From: Micromonospora chokoriensis
Lineage (GTDB): Bacteria; Actinomycetota; Actinomycetes; Mycobacteriales; Micromonosporaceae
Length of the DNA: 64,000 nucleotides
Reading direction: 5' to 3'
Assembly: GCF_000718555.1 (NCBI RefSeq)
Contig: NZ_JOAN01000001.1
Location: forward strand, 310,001-374,000
A model generated the notes under the pieces. That model had not been told where the DNA came from, made no database searches, and worked only from the letters and a program-made list of their open reading frames with translations. Positions 35,116 to 46,988 of the stretch are shown one piece after another. Every line of letters begins with the position of its first letter. Position 1 is the first letter of the stretch. The translations under genes were made by a program, and so were the position numbers.

Positions 35116-37554
35116 TCAGCTCGGGACGAGTTCCCGGCATCGGCGCAGGGCGGCCAGGGCCAGCGGCGCGTCCCGGCCCGCGATCCCGGTCTCCAACTCG
35201 GCGACCGCTCCCGCCGCCCGCGCCGGATCACCCGCTGCGGCTGCCGCCTCGGCCAGCACCAACACGGCCTCGGCGGCCCACGCCAGGATGCCCTTTCCGC
35301 GTACCAGCGACAGCGCGTCGGCCGCATGCCGCACGGCCTCGTCCGGCCGCTCGGCCAGGGCCAGCCGGGCCAGCGCCGAGAGCGCCTGCACCAGCGGCCA
35401 GACCGCACCGACCCGCCGGGCGTCGGCCACCACTTCCCGCAGCGCCCGTTCGGCCGATTCCACCTGGTCGGGCCGCCCGCTTTCGATGCCGGCGGTACGG
35501 GCCAGCACGGTCGCCAGTTCGGCCCGCGCGTCCAGCAGGGTGACCGGCATCCGCTCGGCGCTGGCGACCAGCCGACTGAGCCGTTCGGTGAGCCCGTCCA
35601 GCCGGCCGGCGGCCCGGTCCAGCGACAGTTCGGTCGCCTCCACCAGGGCCGCCAACCGCTCGTACCCGGTCTCGTCGACAAGCGCCCGACCGGCGGCCAG
35701 GAGCGCCTCGGCCTGCTCCGGGTGACCGGCGTGCAGCGCGCCCTGCGCCCAGTTCAGGCAGGCCCGCGCATGCTCGCGGGGCCGGTCGGCCAACTCGGCG
35801 GACGCGCGCAGCTCGGTGATGATCGCCCAGGCCGCCGGGTCGCCCAGCTCCAGCAGCAGCGAGGCTCGGGCGATGCGGACCGCGAGGTGCGCCGCCGGAT
35901 CCCCGCTGGCCGCCGCGGCGCTCTCCGCCTCCGCGCAACGCGCCAGGTGGTCGTTCACGTGCCGGCCGACGACGGTGTCGGGGGCCGCCAGCACCGCGAG
36001 CGCCGGGGCCTTGCGGCGCGGCGCACGCAGGTACGGCACGGCACGCTCGATCTCGGTGTACCCGCGCAACGCCTCGCCCTGCTGCCGCAGCATCCGCCCG
36101 AGCACCAGACCCAGCTCACCTCGCGCACCGGGCGGCAGCCGGCGGTCGGCGAGCAGCCGTTCCAGCACCGGGATCGCCTCGGCCTGGCTGAGCCCGTCGA
36201 TGGCCGACCGCCCCAGCTTGGCGGCGAGCCGGACCCGTACCGGTCGGGGAAGCTCGGCGATGTCCATCGTCTGGAGCAGGAAGCTGGCGGCGGTCGCGTC
36301 ATCGCCGCGCTCGGTGGCCAGGTCGGCGGCCGCCTCGGCGTTGCGGACGAAGTCAGCTCCGCTGCCGGCCCGGCGGTAGTGGTGCGCCAACTGGGCTACC
36401 GGCCTCGGCAGTTCCCGCTCCAGCACCCGCGCGACACGCAGGTGCAGCCACTCCCGGCTCTCCCGGGGCACCAGGTCGTAGACCACCTGTCGGGCCAGGT
36501 CGTGGCGGAACCGCAGGCCGTCCCCGGCGTCGTGCAGCAGGCCCGCCCGGTGCGCGTTGGTCAACGCCGCGCCGATCGCCGCCCGGTCCAGGCTGAGCAC
36601 CGCGGCGAGGATGCGCTGATCGGGTGCCATCCCCAGGACTGCTGCCGCGCCGAGCACCTCCCGGGTGGCCTCATCGAGCGGGCGTAGCCGCCAGAGCAGC
36701 ACGTCGCGCAGCACGAATGGGACGCTGTCGTCCGCCAACGGGTCGCCGCCCCGCTCGGCGAGCGTACGCAGCACCTCCTCGACCACGAACGGGATGCCGG
36801 CGGTGCGGTCGAGCAGGGTGGCGGTGAGCTGCGGCGGCGGATCATCGAGCCGCAGCGTGCGGGCCGCCAGCCGGCGTACGTCATCGGCGTCCAGCGGGCT
36901 GAGCGCGACGCGGGTGACACTCCACGGAGGCGTGCGCGCCAGGGCGTCGTGGATCGGCGTACTGCCCCCCGGCGTCGGCGTACGCGCGGTCAGCACCACG
37001 GCCAGCCCCGCCACCGGGTGGGTGCTGAGGTAACCGAGGAGTTCGCAGGTCGCCGGGTCCGCCCAGTGCAGATCCTCAAGCAGCAGCGTGGCGGGGCTCA
37101 GCGCGGCGAGCACCGCCGCGACGGCGCGGAGCAGGCGGTGTCGTTCGGCGGCCGGGTCGGTCAACGGGGGTGGCGCGTCCGGCAGCGCGTCGGCCAGCTC
37201 GGGCAGCAGCGGCGCGAGCGCGCCGGCCACCGGGCTGAGCGGGCCGAGTCGGTCGGCGCTGCCCCGAATCGCGTCCAGCAACACGCCGAGCGGGAAGGGC
37301 TCCGGCACGTCGTCGCACTCGCCGACCAGGTGCCGTCCGGGGAGATCGGCGAGCAGTTCGGCGACGAGTCGGCTCTTGCCGATCCCGGGCTCGCCCTCCA
37401 GCAGGATCAGGCACGGTGGGGCTGCGACGAGCCGGCGTAGCTGGGCCAGCTCCGCCGCTCGTCCGACGAACTCGACGGGCCCGCGCAGACGTTCGGGGCG
37501 GACGGGAGATGCGCTCCCGCCGCCCCGTGTCTTGTCCTCGTCGCCGCCGATCAC
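35116..37554 (-). CDS. Large AAA/STAND-like ATPase lacking LuxR output domain
   Basis: An 812-residue protein. The AAA_16-type ATPase module has VGRAAELAQLRRL, Walker A GEPGIGKS (residues 54-61) and Walker B LLLEDLHWAD (around 165). A long helical TPR-like region (about 330-812) follows. This is the architecture of LAL/MalT-type regulators, but the protein stops at RRCRELVPS with no C-terminal LuxR HTH. It may signal through a partner or be a shortened regulator. The GTG start at 37554 has only a weak RBS. It is transcribed toward the SMP-30 gene, 58 bp away. Confidence 0.75.
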   Translation of the reverse strand: MIGGDEDKTRGGGSASPVRPERLRGPVEFVGRAAELAQLRRLVAAPPCLILLEGEPGIGKSRLVAELLADLPGRHLVGECDDVPEPFPLGVLLDAIRGSADRLGPLSPVAGALAPLLPELADALPDAPPPLTDPAAERHRLLRAVAAVLAALSPATLLLEDLHWADPATCELLGYLSTHPVAGLAVVLTARTPTPGGSTPIHDALARTPPWSVTRVALSPLDADDVRRLAARTLRLDDPPPQLTATLLDRTAGIPFVVEEVLRTLAERGGDPLADDSVPFVLRDVLLWRLRPLDEATREVLGAAAVLGMAPDQRILAAVLSLDRAAIGAALTNAHRAGLLHDAGDGLRFRHDLARQVVYDLVPRESREWLHLRVARVLERELPRPVAQLAHHYRRAGSGADFVRNAEAAADLATERGDDATAASFLLQTMDIAELPRPVRVRLAAKLGRSAIDGLSQAEAIPVLERLLADRRLPPGARGELGLVLGRMLRQQGEALRGYTEIERAVPYLRAPRRKAPALAVLAAPDTVVGRHVNDHLARCAEAESAAAASGDPAAHLAVRIARASLLLELGDPAAWAIITELRASAELADRPREHARACLNWAQGALHAGHPEQAEALLAAGRALVDETGYERLAALVEATELSLDRAAGRLDGLTERLSRLVASAERMPVTLLDARAELATVLARTAGIESGRPDQVESAERALREVVADARRVGAVWPLVQALSALARLALAERPDEAVRHAADALSLVRGKGILAWAAEAVLVLAEAAAAAGDPARAAGAVAELETGIAGRDAPLALAALRRCRELVPS

Positions 37555-37651
37555 CGTGGGCCGAGCAGATCACCTTTGCCCGCAGAGATGACCGGCCGGC
37601 GGACCGACGGTGACCTGGGTCACACGTCGGCTCGCCGGCCAGTTGGCCCGA

Positions 37652-40729
<3,078 letters not shown>

Positions 40730-40788
40730 GTCGTTGCCTCCACGTTCGGTGCCGGCCGCCACGACTGATGACGGTGGCCGAAACCTAG

Positions 40789-40802
40789 GATCGGTACCGA
40801 TC
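40789..40802. promoter_or_regulatory. 14-bp perfect palindrome upstream of subtilase
   Basis: GATCGGTACCGATC lies 60 bp before the protease start codon, within the likely promoter. It could be a repressor site. It contains a KpnI-like core, and chance is possible at this length. Confidence 0.4.
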
Positions 40803-41052
40803 ATCGAGAAGCACTCGTAACCTCGTTGTCATCTTGGAAACAAGCTCGTAACACAACGGGCACTTTGCGCGTCATTTACGGACGGCGGACCGAGATGATC
40901 CACGCTATTCATCGCCTGGAGATCGTCCGTCTACTTAGTAGGGACATTCCTGTCCGGCCGGTCTGACACCCGCCCACCTGTGCCGTCAGATCCGAGATGG
41001 CGGCAAGGCGGCTGCTCCCGCCGTCGAGCGGGTCGAGCGGGTCGCGCGGATC

Positions 41053-41094
41053 GCGCGTATCGGGCGTATCGGGCGTATCGGGCGTATCGGGCGG
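41053..41094. repeat. 9-bp tandem repeat GGGCGTATC
   Basis: Three exact copies (41062-41088) with a degenerate copy before and a partial copy after, inside a longer GGGTCG-rich stretch (41020-41150). The gap from 40730 to 41594 holds no convincing gene: the 74-residue frame at 40997 is low-complexity Ser/Gly and Gly/Arg. Confidence 0.75.
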
Positions 41095-41452
41095 CCAAGC
41101 GGATTGGGCAGGTCGGGCTGGTCTAGCGGGTCGGGCGGGTCGCTCGTGCTGTTGCTTGGTTGCCGGTCAGGCAGGCAGGGCGAGCGCTGTTTGCGTCCGG
41201 CCGAGCAGGACGAGCCGTTGAGATGGTCGGTCTCGTGTCGCAGGGAACCCGGATAGAAGCCGGTGCCCCGGTTGCTGCTGGCCAGGCCCTCAACTGGCGG
41301 AGCAAGTCATATACGCGGCTAGAGCCTCGCCTCCAGTCGCACAGCCGGGCGGCGGCCGACCTGTCCGCGCCAGGAGGCGCCAGGGGTGCGACCACCCTTG
41401 GATAAAGCCGCCATTCCGGAAGCACATGCGGATTCGCCTCCGGGCGTCAGGC

Positions 41453-41570
41453 GTTGCAGGGCGTGGGGTTGCGGGGCGTGCGGGGTTGCGGGGGCGTGCG
41501 GGGTTGCGGGGCGTGAGGGGTTGCGGGGCGTGAGGGGTCGCAGGGTGTGAGGGGTTGCCCGGCGTAGGGG
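41453..41570. repeat. G-rich tandem repeats, 16-18 bp period
   Basis: About seven imperfect copies of GGGGTTGCGGGGCGTGAG, just past the natural stop of the broken HNH gene. Clustered G-runs on the plus strand could form G-quadruplexes. In the shifted HNH frame they encode Pro/Thr/Arg-rich repeats. Confidence 0.75.
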
Positions 41571-41594
41571 CCGGTCGGCGTGGGCTGACTGCTC

Positions 41595-42844
41595 CTATGT
41601 TCGCCGGTGGTAGTGGTTGCGGCGGGGGAGTTGGTCGGGGTCGAGCCAGGCGGGTGGGATGAACTCGGGGTGTCCGTCCCCATTGAGCTGGACGGTCCAG
41701 TCGCTGTGGTGCAGGTGTCGGTGGTGGTGGCCGCAGAGTAGGACGGCGTTGGTGAGGGTGGTGGGGCCGCCGTCGGCCCAGTGGTGGATGTGGTGGGCGT
41801 CGCACCAGCGGGGTGGTCGGTCGCATCCGGGAAGGCGCAGCCGCGGTCGCGTAGGACGAGGGCGCGGCGCAGTGGGCCGGTGATGAGCCGGCGTTGTCGG
41901 CCGACGTCGAGTGGTTGGCCGGTGCTGCCCAGGACGGCGGGTAGGACGGCGGCGTCGCAGGCCAAACGGCGGACGGTCGCCGGGGTGAGGTGGAGGCCGG
42001 TGTCGAGGGTGCCGGCGTTGAGTTGCCCGGCGAGGGTGTCGTAGCTGGTGGTGACGACGATCTGCGCGGGGTCGCCGCCGTTCTCGGGTAGTTCGCCGGT
42101 GCGCAGAGCGAGCCGGCACACCTCGGCGAGGGCGTCGTGGCGGCGTTGTCCAGGCGACCGTTGATCGTCCGGGCCGGTGGGTGTGGTGAGGGGGTCGATG
42201 GCGGTGCGCAGGAGGCCGGCGGTTTCGGTGTCGAGGGTGCCGGTGAGGCGCAGCCGGCCGTCGGTCTGCTCGGAGAGGGTGAGGTGCCGGTCGCGGGTGG
42301 CGCGGCGGTCTTCGGCGTCGAGTGCGGCTCGGGCGGCGGCGTCGGCGATGTCGGGGGCGACGTGGTCGAGGATGCGGGTGCCGAGTGTGCGTAGTTGGGT
42401 GGGGTCGAACTGGGTTGCCCAGTCGGTGAGCACACCCACGGCTTTGTCGGCAGCTTCGGTGCCGGCGGTGGTGTGCACGGTGCTGACGGTGTCGGCGATG
42501 ACTCGGGCTTGGTCGAGGGTGATGTGCCCGTCGGCGAGTGCTTGGCGGATGCCGGGGTGGCTGGTGTCGAGGGTGGTGGCGAGGTCGACGAGTCGGCGGG
42601 CGGCGGGGATGGTGAGGCGCAGGCGTTCACGCAGCCAGACCGCCGTGGAGGAGGCGCCCTGCGCCTCGGGTGTGCCGCAGCCGTCGATCTCGCGGATGAG
42701 GGTGAGGGTGACCGCAGCGAGGCGTTGTTGAAGGTGGTGTGCGGCGTCGAGCGCGGCGATCAGGTCGGGTTCCGGGAGGGACCAGGCGGGTGCATCGACG
42801 CAGGCGGCGACCGCGTCGTCTGCCAGCGCCAACTCCTCGACCAT
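41595..42844 (-). pseudogene. DUF222/HNH endonuclease gene with 1-nt frameshift
   Basis: The DUF222 part (from MVEELALADDAVAAC) is intact through LVLRDRGCAFP. There the frame shifts: the open frame goes on into Pro/Thr repeats, while the next frame gives GCDRPPRWCDAHHIHHWADG and LLCGHHHRHLHH, the Zn/HNH nuclease core. Inserting one base in the CCGG at about 41827-41830 restores CAFPGCDRPP and a protein of 416 residues ending at TAG 41597-41595. The gene is therefore disrupted, unless the base is a sequencing error. DUF222-HNH genes are numerous in actinobacteria, sometimes linked to mobile elements. Confidence 0.8.
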
Positions 42845-43000
42845 GACCCGACATTAGAACATGCGTACGACAATTTTAATGGTCATGATCGATTGTTTCG
42901 GCGGCTTCGGTGTCGAGCTGGCAGGAGTCCGCTAGGGGTGCGAGCGCGGCGGGGCGTGCACTGAGGGGTGCCGCGGTGGGGCGTGCACTGAGTGGTACAG

Positions 43001-43129
43001 CGTGGCCCGGATGGTGCAGGGGTGCGCGGGGGTCGGATGGTGCAGGGGTGCGCGTGGCCTGGGTGGTGACGGGTGCGCGCGGCCGGATGGTGCAGGGGTG
43101 CCGCGCGGCCCGGATGGCGCAGGGATGCT
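43001..43129. repeat. Degenerate 21-26 bp tandem repeats
   Basis: Four to five units around CGGATGGTGCAGGGGTGCGC follow one another between the HNH pseudogene and the HxlR gene. The 305-bp gap from 42845 holds no convincing gene; two GGGCGTGCACTGAG(G/T)GGT-like units also occur at 42950-42995. Confidence 0.7.
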
Positions 43130-43149
43130 GCTCTGGTCGACCCAGGCTG

Positions 43150-43629
43150 TCAGGCGCGCCGGACGAGGCCCGGGCCGGCGGTGATGTCGATGTCGCCGTC
43201 CGCTATGTCGTGGCCGGCGGTGCAGCGGAGCACTGCGCGGATCGGTTCGCCGCAGTTGTGATGGGTGGCGACGATGGATGGACCAGTGTCGGTGGCGGCC
43301 CAGGTGTCGCCCCAGTTGCGTAGTGCGGTGATGACGGGCAGGAGTTCGCGGCCCTTGCGGGTGAGTTGGTATTCGTGGCGGGTGCGCTGCCCCGGCTCGC
43401 GGTAGGGAATCCGTTCGAGCAGTTCGGCGGCGACCATCTCCTTGAGGCGGGCGGCCATGGCGGGTTCGCCGACGCCGACGCGGCGGACGAAGTCGTCGAA
43501 GCGGCGCGTGCCGAGCAGGGCCTCGCGCATGATCAGGACCGTCGACCTGCTGCCCACGATGTCCATGGCCCGGGCCACCGAGCAGTTCTCGCTCGACCAG
43601 GAATCGCGATCGTCTCGTAGGTCCTCCAT
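43150..43629 (-). CDS. HxlR-family transcriptional regulator
   Basis: A 159-residue winged-helix protein. CSVARAMDIVGSRSTVLIMR holds the family Cys near the N-terminus, then RRFDDFVRRVGVGEPAMAAR (recognition helix) and the wing YQLTRKGRELLPVITAL. The tail has HHNCG and LRCTAGH, extra Cys/His residues not needed for the fold that might bind metal or sense redox. It is divergent from an MFS exporter gene across a 103-bp gap with a clear inverted repeat. Confidence 0.88.
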   Translation of the reverse strand: MEDLRDDRDSWSSENCSVARAMDIVGSRSTVLIMREALLGTRRFDDFVRRVGVGEPAMAARLKEMVAAELLERIPYREPGQRTRHEYQLTRKGRELLPVITALRNWGDTWAATDTGPSIVATHHNCGEPIRAVLRCTAGHDIADGDIDITAGPGLVRRA

Positions 43630-43643
43630 GCCGCCCAGCTTAC

Positions 43644-43709
43644 CTGACTTGCGTCAGGGCTAGTCAGGTGCTTCACTGGGTCGCGCTGACTTTAGCGAAC
43701 GCAAGTCAG
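43644..43709. promoter_or_regulatory. HxlR/MFS shared operator pair
   Basis: CTGACTTGCGT (43644-43654) and ACGCAAGTCAG (43699-43709) are perfect inverted copies, 44 bp apart, one near each divergent start codon. Each is itself close to the dyad TGAC-N4-GTCA. They are likely HxlR sites. Confidence 0.6.
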
Positions 43710-43732
43710 ACCATCGTCCTGAGGGATCTTCA

Positions 43733-45331
43733 GTGACCACCAGCACCGCAGCCCCGACCCCACCCGGAGCGGACGCGACACCACCCGGCCCAGCAACACC
43801 CAGCCCGGCAGCACCTGGACCGGCCGCCACCGCCCGCTCAGCCTTCCGCGGTTCCCGCCCGGTGACCCTGGTCGCCATGTGCCTGGGCGCAATGATCACG
43901 TTCCTGCAGATCACCGCGACGGTCTCCGCACTGACCACCATCCAGCGGGACCTGCGGGTCGACCCGACCACCCTGGTCTGGATCCCCAGCGCCTACACCC
44001 TGATGGTGGCGAGCGTCGTGCTGTCCGCCGCCACCCTGGGCAACCGCTACGGGCGCAAGCGCGTGTTCGGTGTCGGCGTCATCGCGATGATCGTTGGCGC
44101 AGCCGTCGTTGCCAGCGCCCCGACCGTCGGGTGGGTGATCGCCGGGCAGTTGGTCGCCGGCCTCGGTGGAGCGCTGATCCTGCCGAACAGCCTGGCGATC
44201 CTCGGCGCGACCTTCACCGACCCGCACCGACGGACCGAGGTCATCACCGCGTGGTCGGCAGCCTCCGGCATCGGGCTCGCGGTCGGCCCGCTCATCGCTG
44301 GCGCCCTGCTGCGGCACCACCAGTGGCACAGCGTCTACCTGTCGACGATCGCGCTGGGCGTGGTCACCCTCGTTGTCGCCGTTCTCGGGGTGGCGGAGTC
44401 CCGGCCGAGCGCCGCCCGCCTCGACGTGCCTGGTCTGTTGCTCGGCACCGTCGCCATCGCGGCCGCCGTCTACGCGTTGATCCAGGGCGGCAAGGACGGC
44501 TACACCAGCCCGGTCGTGATGGCGGCCTGGATCGTCGCGGTCGTCGCACTTGTCGGGTTCGTGCTGGTCGAGCTGCGGGCCAGCGCGCCAATGCTCGACG
44601 TACGGCTGTTCCGGTCGGCGTCGTTCAGCGCGGTCATGGTCGTCGGTGCGGTGTCGCTGTTCGGGTTCACCGGCGTGGCGATCCTGCTGGTCCTCTTCCA
44701 CGAACGTGCCCAGGCGCTCAGCCCGCTGGATACCGGCTGGCGGATGCTGGTGCTCTTCGGCGCGTACGTGCTTGTCGCTTTCGGTGCCGGGCGGGCGATT
44801 CGTCGTACCGGATTCAAGGCGCCGTTGACCCTCGGCCTGGTCCTCGGTGCGGTGGCGAGCTTCGCGCTGGCGGCCCAGGGGCCGACCACGTCGTTCGGTC
44901 ACCGCTGGGCGCTGTTCGCGCTGTTCGGCGCGGCCAGCGCTCTGGTGGTGGCCCCGGCGACGGCGGCGGCGCTGGCCAGCGTCGCGCCTGCCCAGGCCGG
45001 CATGGCCTCCGGGGCGGTCAACGCCGCCCGGCAGGTCGGCTCGGTGCTCGGCTCGTCCCTGCTCGGCACGCTCCTCACCACCACGATGGTGGCCGACCTG
45101 CCGGGCCGGCTCGCCGCGCACCAGGTCGGCGAACCCACCCGTAGCGCCGTGCAGGCGGCTGTTGCCGCCGGTGCCAGCGGCGGCCAGCCACTGCCCGACC
45201 CGGTCCGGGCGGCGCTCGCCGAGGCACTTACCTCGGGTGTCCAGGCCGGGCTGCGGATCAACGGCGTCGTCTTCCTCGTCACCGCCGTGCTCGCGCTCAC
45301 CCTCATCCGCAACCGGCCGCACCAGCACTAG
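43733..45331 (+). CDS. MFS drug exporter, DHA2 (EmrB/QacA) type
   Basis: A 532-residue transporter with about 14 hydrophobic helices after a Pro/Ala-rich N-terminal tail. LGNRYGRKRVFGVG is the MFS loop 2-3 motif, and AWSAASGIGLAVGPLIAGAL is the antiporter motif C. MASGAVNAARQVGSVLG is typical of the DHA2 family. It probably exports a toxic compound by proton antiport. GTG 43733 follows GAGGGA. The divergent HxlR gene likely represses it. Confidence 0.88.
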   Translation: MTTSTAAPTPPGADATPPGPATPSPAAPGPAATARSAFRGSRPVTLVAMCLGAMITFLQITATVSALTTIQRDLRVDPTTLVWIPSAYTLMVASVVLSAATLGNRYGRKRVFGVGVIAMIVGAAVVASAPTVGWVIAGQLVAGLGGALILPNSLAILGATFTDPHRRTEVITAWSAASGIGLAVGPLIAGALLRHHQWHSVYLSTIALGVVTLVVAVLGVAESRPSAARLDVPGLLLGTVAIAAAVYALIQGGKDGYTSPVVMAAWIVAVVALVGFVLVELRASAPMLDVRLFRSASFSAVMVVGAVSLFGFTGVAILLVLFHERAQALSPLDTGWRMLVLFGAYVLVAFGAGRAIRRTGFKAPLTLGLVLGAVASFALAAQGPTTSFGHRWALFALFGAASALVVAPATAAALASVAPAQAGMASGAVNAARQVGSVLGSSLLGTLLTTTMVADLPGRLAAHQVGEPTRSAVQAAVAAGASGGQPLPDPVRAALAEALTSGVQAGLRINGVVFLVTAVLALTLIRNRPHQH

Positions 45332-45374
45332 GAGGCAAGCGCGTCCAACTCTTCGATCGCGTCGGCCGGCAGCC

Positions 45375-45514
45375 TAAGGGCCCGCCACGAGGTGCGTCGA
45401 CGGGAGGGCGTGGTCAGCCGGCTGCGCCATCCCGAGGTGGGTGACCTCGACCTGTACTGCGACAAGCTCGCGGACGCGGACGCCGACGGGCCCGGACAGC
45501 CTCCGGCCCGGTGA
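45375..45514 (+). pseudogene. 3' remnant of XRE/MmyB-like regulator
   Basis: The frame ending at TGA 45514 reads RHEVRRREGVVSRLRHPEVG then DLDLYCDKLADADADG, which fits the last 40 residues of MmyB-domain XRE regulators (HPxVGxLxLxYxxL). The HTH and most of the ligand domain are missing. The opposite strand just upstream (45328-45380) reads LRLPADAIEELDALAS then stop, possibly another gene end. The 215-bp gap looks like a deletion scar. Confidence 0.5.
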
Positions 45515-45546
45515 CCCGGCCCGCCTGTATCCGCTGGAGTGAGCCG

Positions 45547-46056
45547 TCAGGGCCGTTGCGGAGTCGCCTGGGTGGGGATGTGTTCGTAGCGCTTGCGCAT
45601 GGTCTCGCTGGCGGCCGGACCGGCGGCGAAGACGAAGTCGGCGTCGTCGAGTGGGCGGCCGGTGTTGCGGTCCACGAGCACCGGGTCGGCCTCCACCCCG
45701 GTGCTCCGGTCGACCAGGATCATGCTGCGCTCGCTCGGGTCGAGGCGTGAGTTGCCCCAGGCGGCGAGGGCGACCACGACGGGACGCAGGCTGCGGCCGA
45801 GGTCGGTGAGGACGTACTCGTAGCGGTCCGGCCTGGTCTGGTAGCGGCGACGTTCGAGCAGCCCCTGGCCGGTGAGGGTCTTGAGTCGGCTGGTCAGGAT
45901 GCTGGACGAGACGCCCAGGTTGGCCTGGAACTGATCGAACCGGGTGTAGCCGTCGAAGGCGTCGTGCAGGATCAGGAGCGTCCACCACTCGCCCACGTGG
46001 CCCAGCGCGCTGGACAGCGGGCATTCGCGGTCCTCCAAGCGGATCTTCCCGGCCAC
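45547..46056 (-). CDS. HxlR-family transcriptional regulator
   Basis: A 169-residue winged-helix regulator: CPLSSALGHVGEWWTLLILH with the family Cys, TRFDQFQANLGVSSSILTSR, and the wing YVLTDLGRSLRPVVVAL. The C-terminal extension includes RSTGVEADPVLVDRNTGRPL, seen in many actinobacterial HxlR proteins. It is divergent from an SDR gene. The 116-bp gap holds two identical 10-bp direct repeats. Confidence 0.88.
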   Translation of the reverse strand: MAGKIRLEDRECPLSSALGHVGEWWTLLILHDAFDGYTRFDQFQANLGVSSSILTSRLKTLTGQGLLERRRYQTRPDRYEYVLTDLGRSLRPVVVALAAWGNSRLDPSERSMILVDRSTGVEADPVLVDRNTGRPLDDADFVFAAGPAASETMRKRYEHIPTQATPQRP

Positions 46057-46074
46057 AGCTGTGCCCTTCCCCGA

Positions 46075-46106
46075 GTAGGTGCTAGTGTCGAAGTTAGTAG
46101 GTGCTA
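46075..46106. promoter_or_regulatory. Direct-repeat operator for HxlR/SDR pair
   Basis: GTAGGTGCTA occurs at 46075-46084 and 46097-46106, same strand, 22 bp apart (two helical turns). It begins 19 bp upstream of the HxlR start codon and lies some 70-100 bp upstream of the SDR start. The local AT-rich stretch marks the promoter region. Confidence 0.6.
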
Positions 46107-46172
46107 TTTCAGCAGTAACTATACGACGTCCGGGTGGACGTCTGTTTCATGCTGCCCAGACAGGAGTAACAG

Positions 46173-46952
46173 ATGTCCCAGCGGGACTCACTGCACGGCC
46201 GGCGCGCACTGGTGACCGGGGGCACGAAGGGGGCCGGCGCGGCGATCGCCGCCCGGCTGCGCGAGCTCGGCGCGGACGTGTGGGTCAGCGCCCGTGGTGA
46301 GCCAGCGGGGTTCGAGCTCGCCGATCGGTTCATCGCCGCCGACACGTCGAGCGTCGACGGCGCGGAAACGGTGGCCGAGCGCCTCCTCGCCGAAGGTGGC
46401 GCGGACATCGTCGTGCACGTCGTCGGCGGGTCGCACGCTCCGGCCGGTGGCTTCGCCGCACTGACCGAACAGACCTGGATGGAAGAGCTGAACCTCAACC
46501 TCCTCGGTGCGGTACGCCTGGACCGTCGCCTCGTCCCGTCCATGATCGAAAAGCGCGCCGGCGCGATCGTGCATCTCTCCTCGATCCAGCGGCGCAAGCC
46601 GATGTACCAGGCCACCCTGGGGTACGCGGCGGCCAAGGCGGCGCTGACCGCGTACAGCAAGGGTCTGGCCAACGAGCTCGCACCGCACGGTATCCGGGTG
46701 AACACCGTGGCACCCGGCTTCATCCAGACCACCGCCGCCGACGCGCTCGTCGATCGCCTCGCCGAGGGCAGTGGTGTCGACCGCGACACCGCCCTGGGGC
46801 AGTTGATGGACTCGTTGGGTGGGATCCCGCTCGGCCGTCCGGCACGGCCGGAGGAGGTTGCCGACCTGGTGGCCTTCCTGGTCTCCGACCGCGCCTCGGC
46901 GATCGTCGGCGCCGAACACGTCATCGACGGCGGCACCATCCCGACCGTCTGA
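46173..46952 (+). CDS. Short-chain dehydrogenase/reductase
   Basis: A 259-residue Rossmann-fold oxidoreductase. The cofactor loop is [12 protein letters not shown] and the catalytic Ser/Tyr/Lys are in VHLSSIQ and GYAAAKAAL. The usual NNAG stretch is replaced by HVVGGSH. C-terminal [19 protein letters not shown] and DGGTIPTV complete a classical SDR. The substrate is unknown. A SnoaL-like gene follows 36 bp downstream, and the pair is divergent from an HxlR gene. Confidence 0.9.
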   Translation: MSQRDSLHGRRALVTGGTKGAGAAIAARLRELGADVWVSARGEPAGFELADRFIAADTSSVDGAETVAERLLAEGGADIVVHVVGGSHAPAGGFAALTEQTWMEELNLNLLGAVRLDRRLVPSMIEKRAGAIVHLSSIQRRKPMYQATLGYAAAKAALTAYSKGLANELAPHGIRVNTVAPGFIQTTAADALVDRLAEGSGVDRDTALGQLMDSLGGIPLGRPARPEEVADLVAFLVSDRASAIVGAEHVIDGGTIPTV

Positions 46953-46988
46953 CCCGATCGTCAACAACCTGCAGAAGGGCCGCTAATC

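Noticed and set aside
40997..41221. 74-codon frame over the 9-bp repeat
   Set aside because: Low-complexity Ser/Gly then Ala/Gly/Arg translation produced by tandem repeats.
41053..43129. Repeat clusters considered as CRISPR arrays
   Set aside because: Units adjoin directly without unique spacers, and no cas genes occur in the window.
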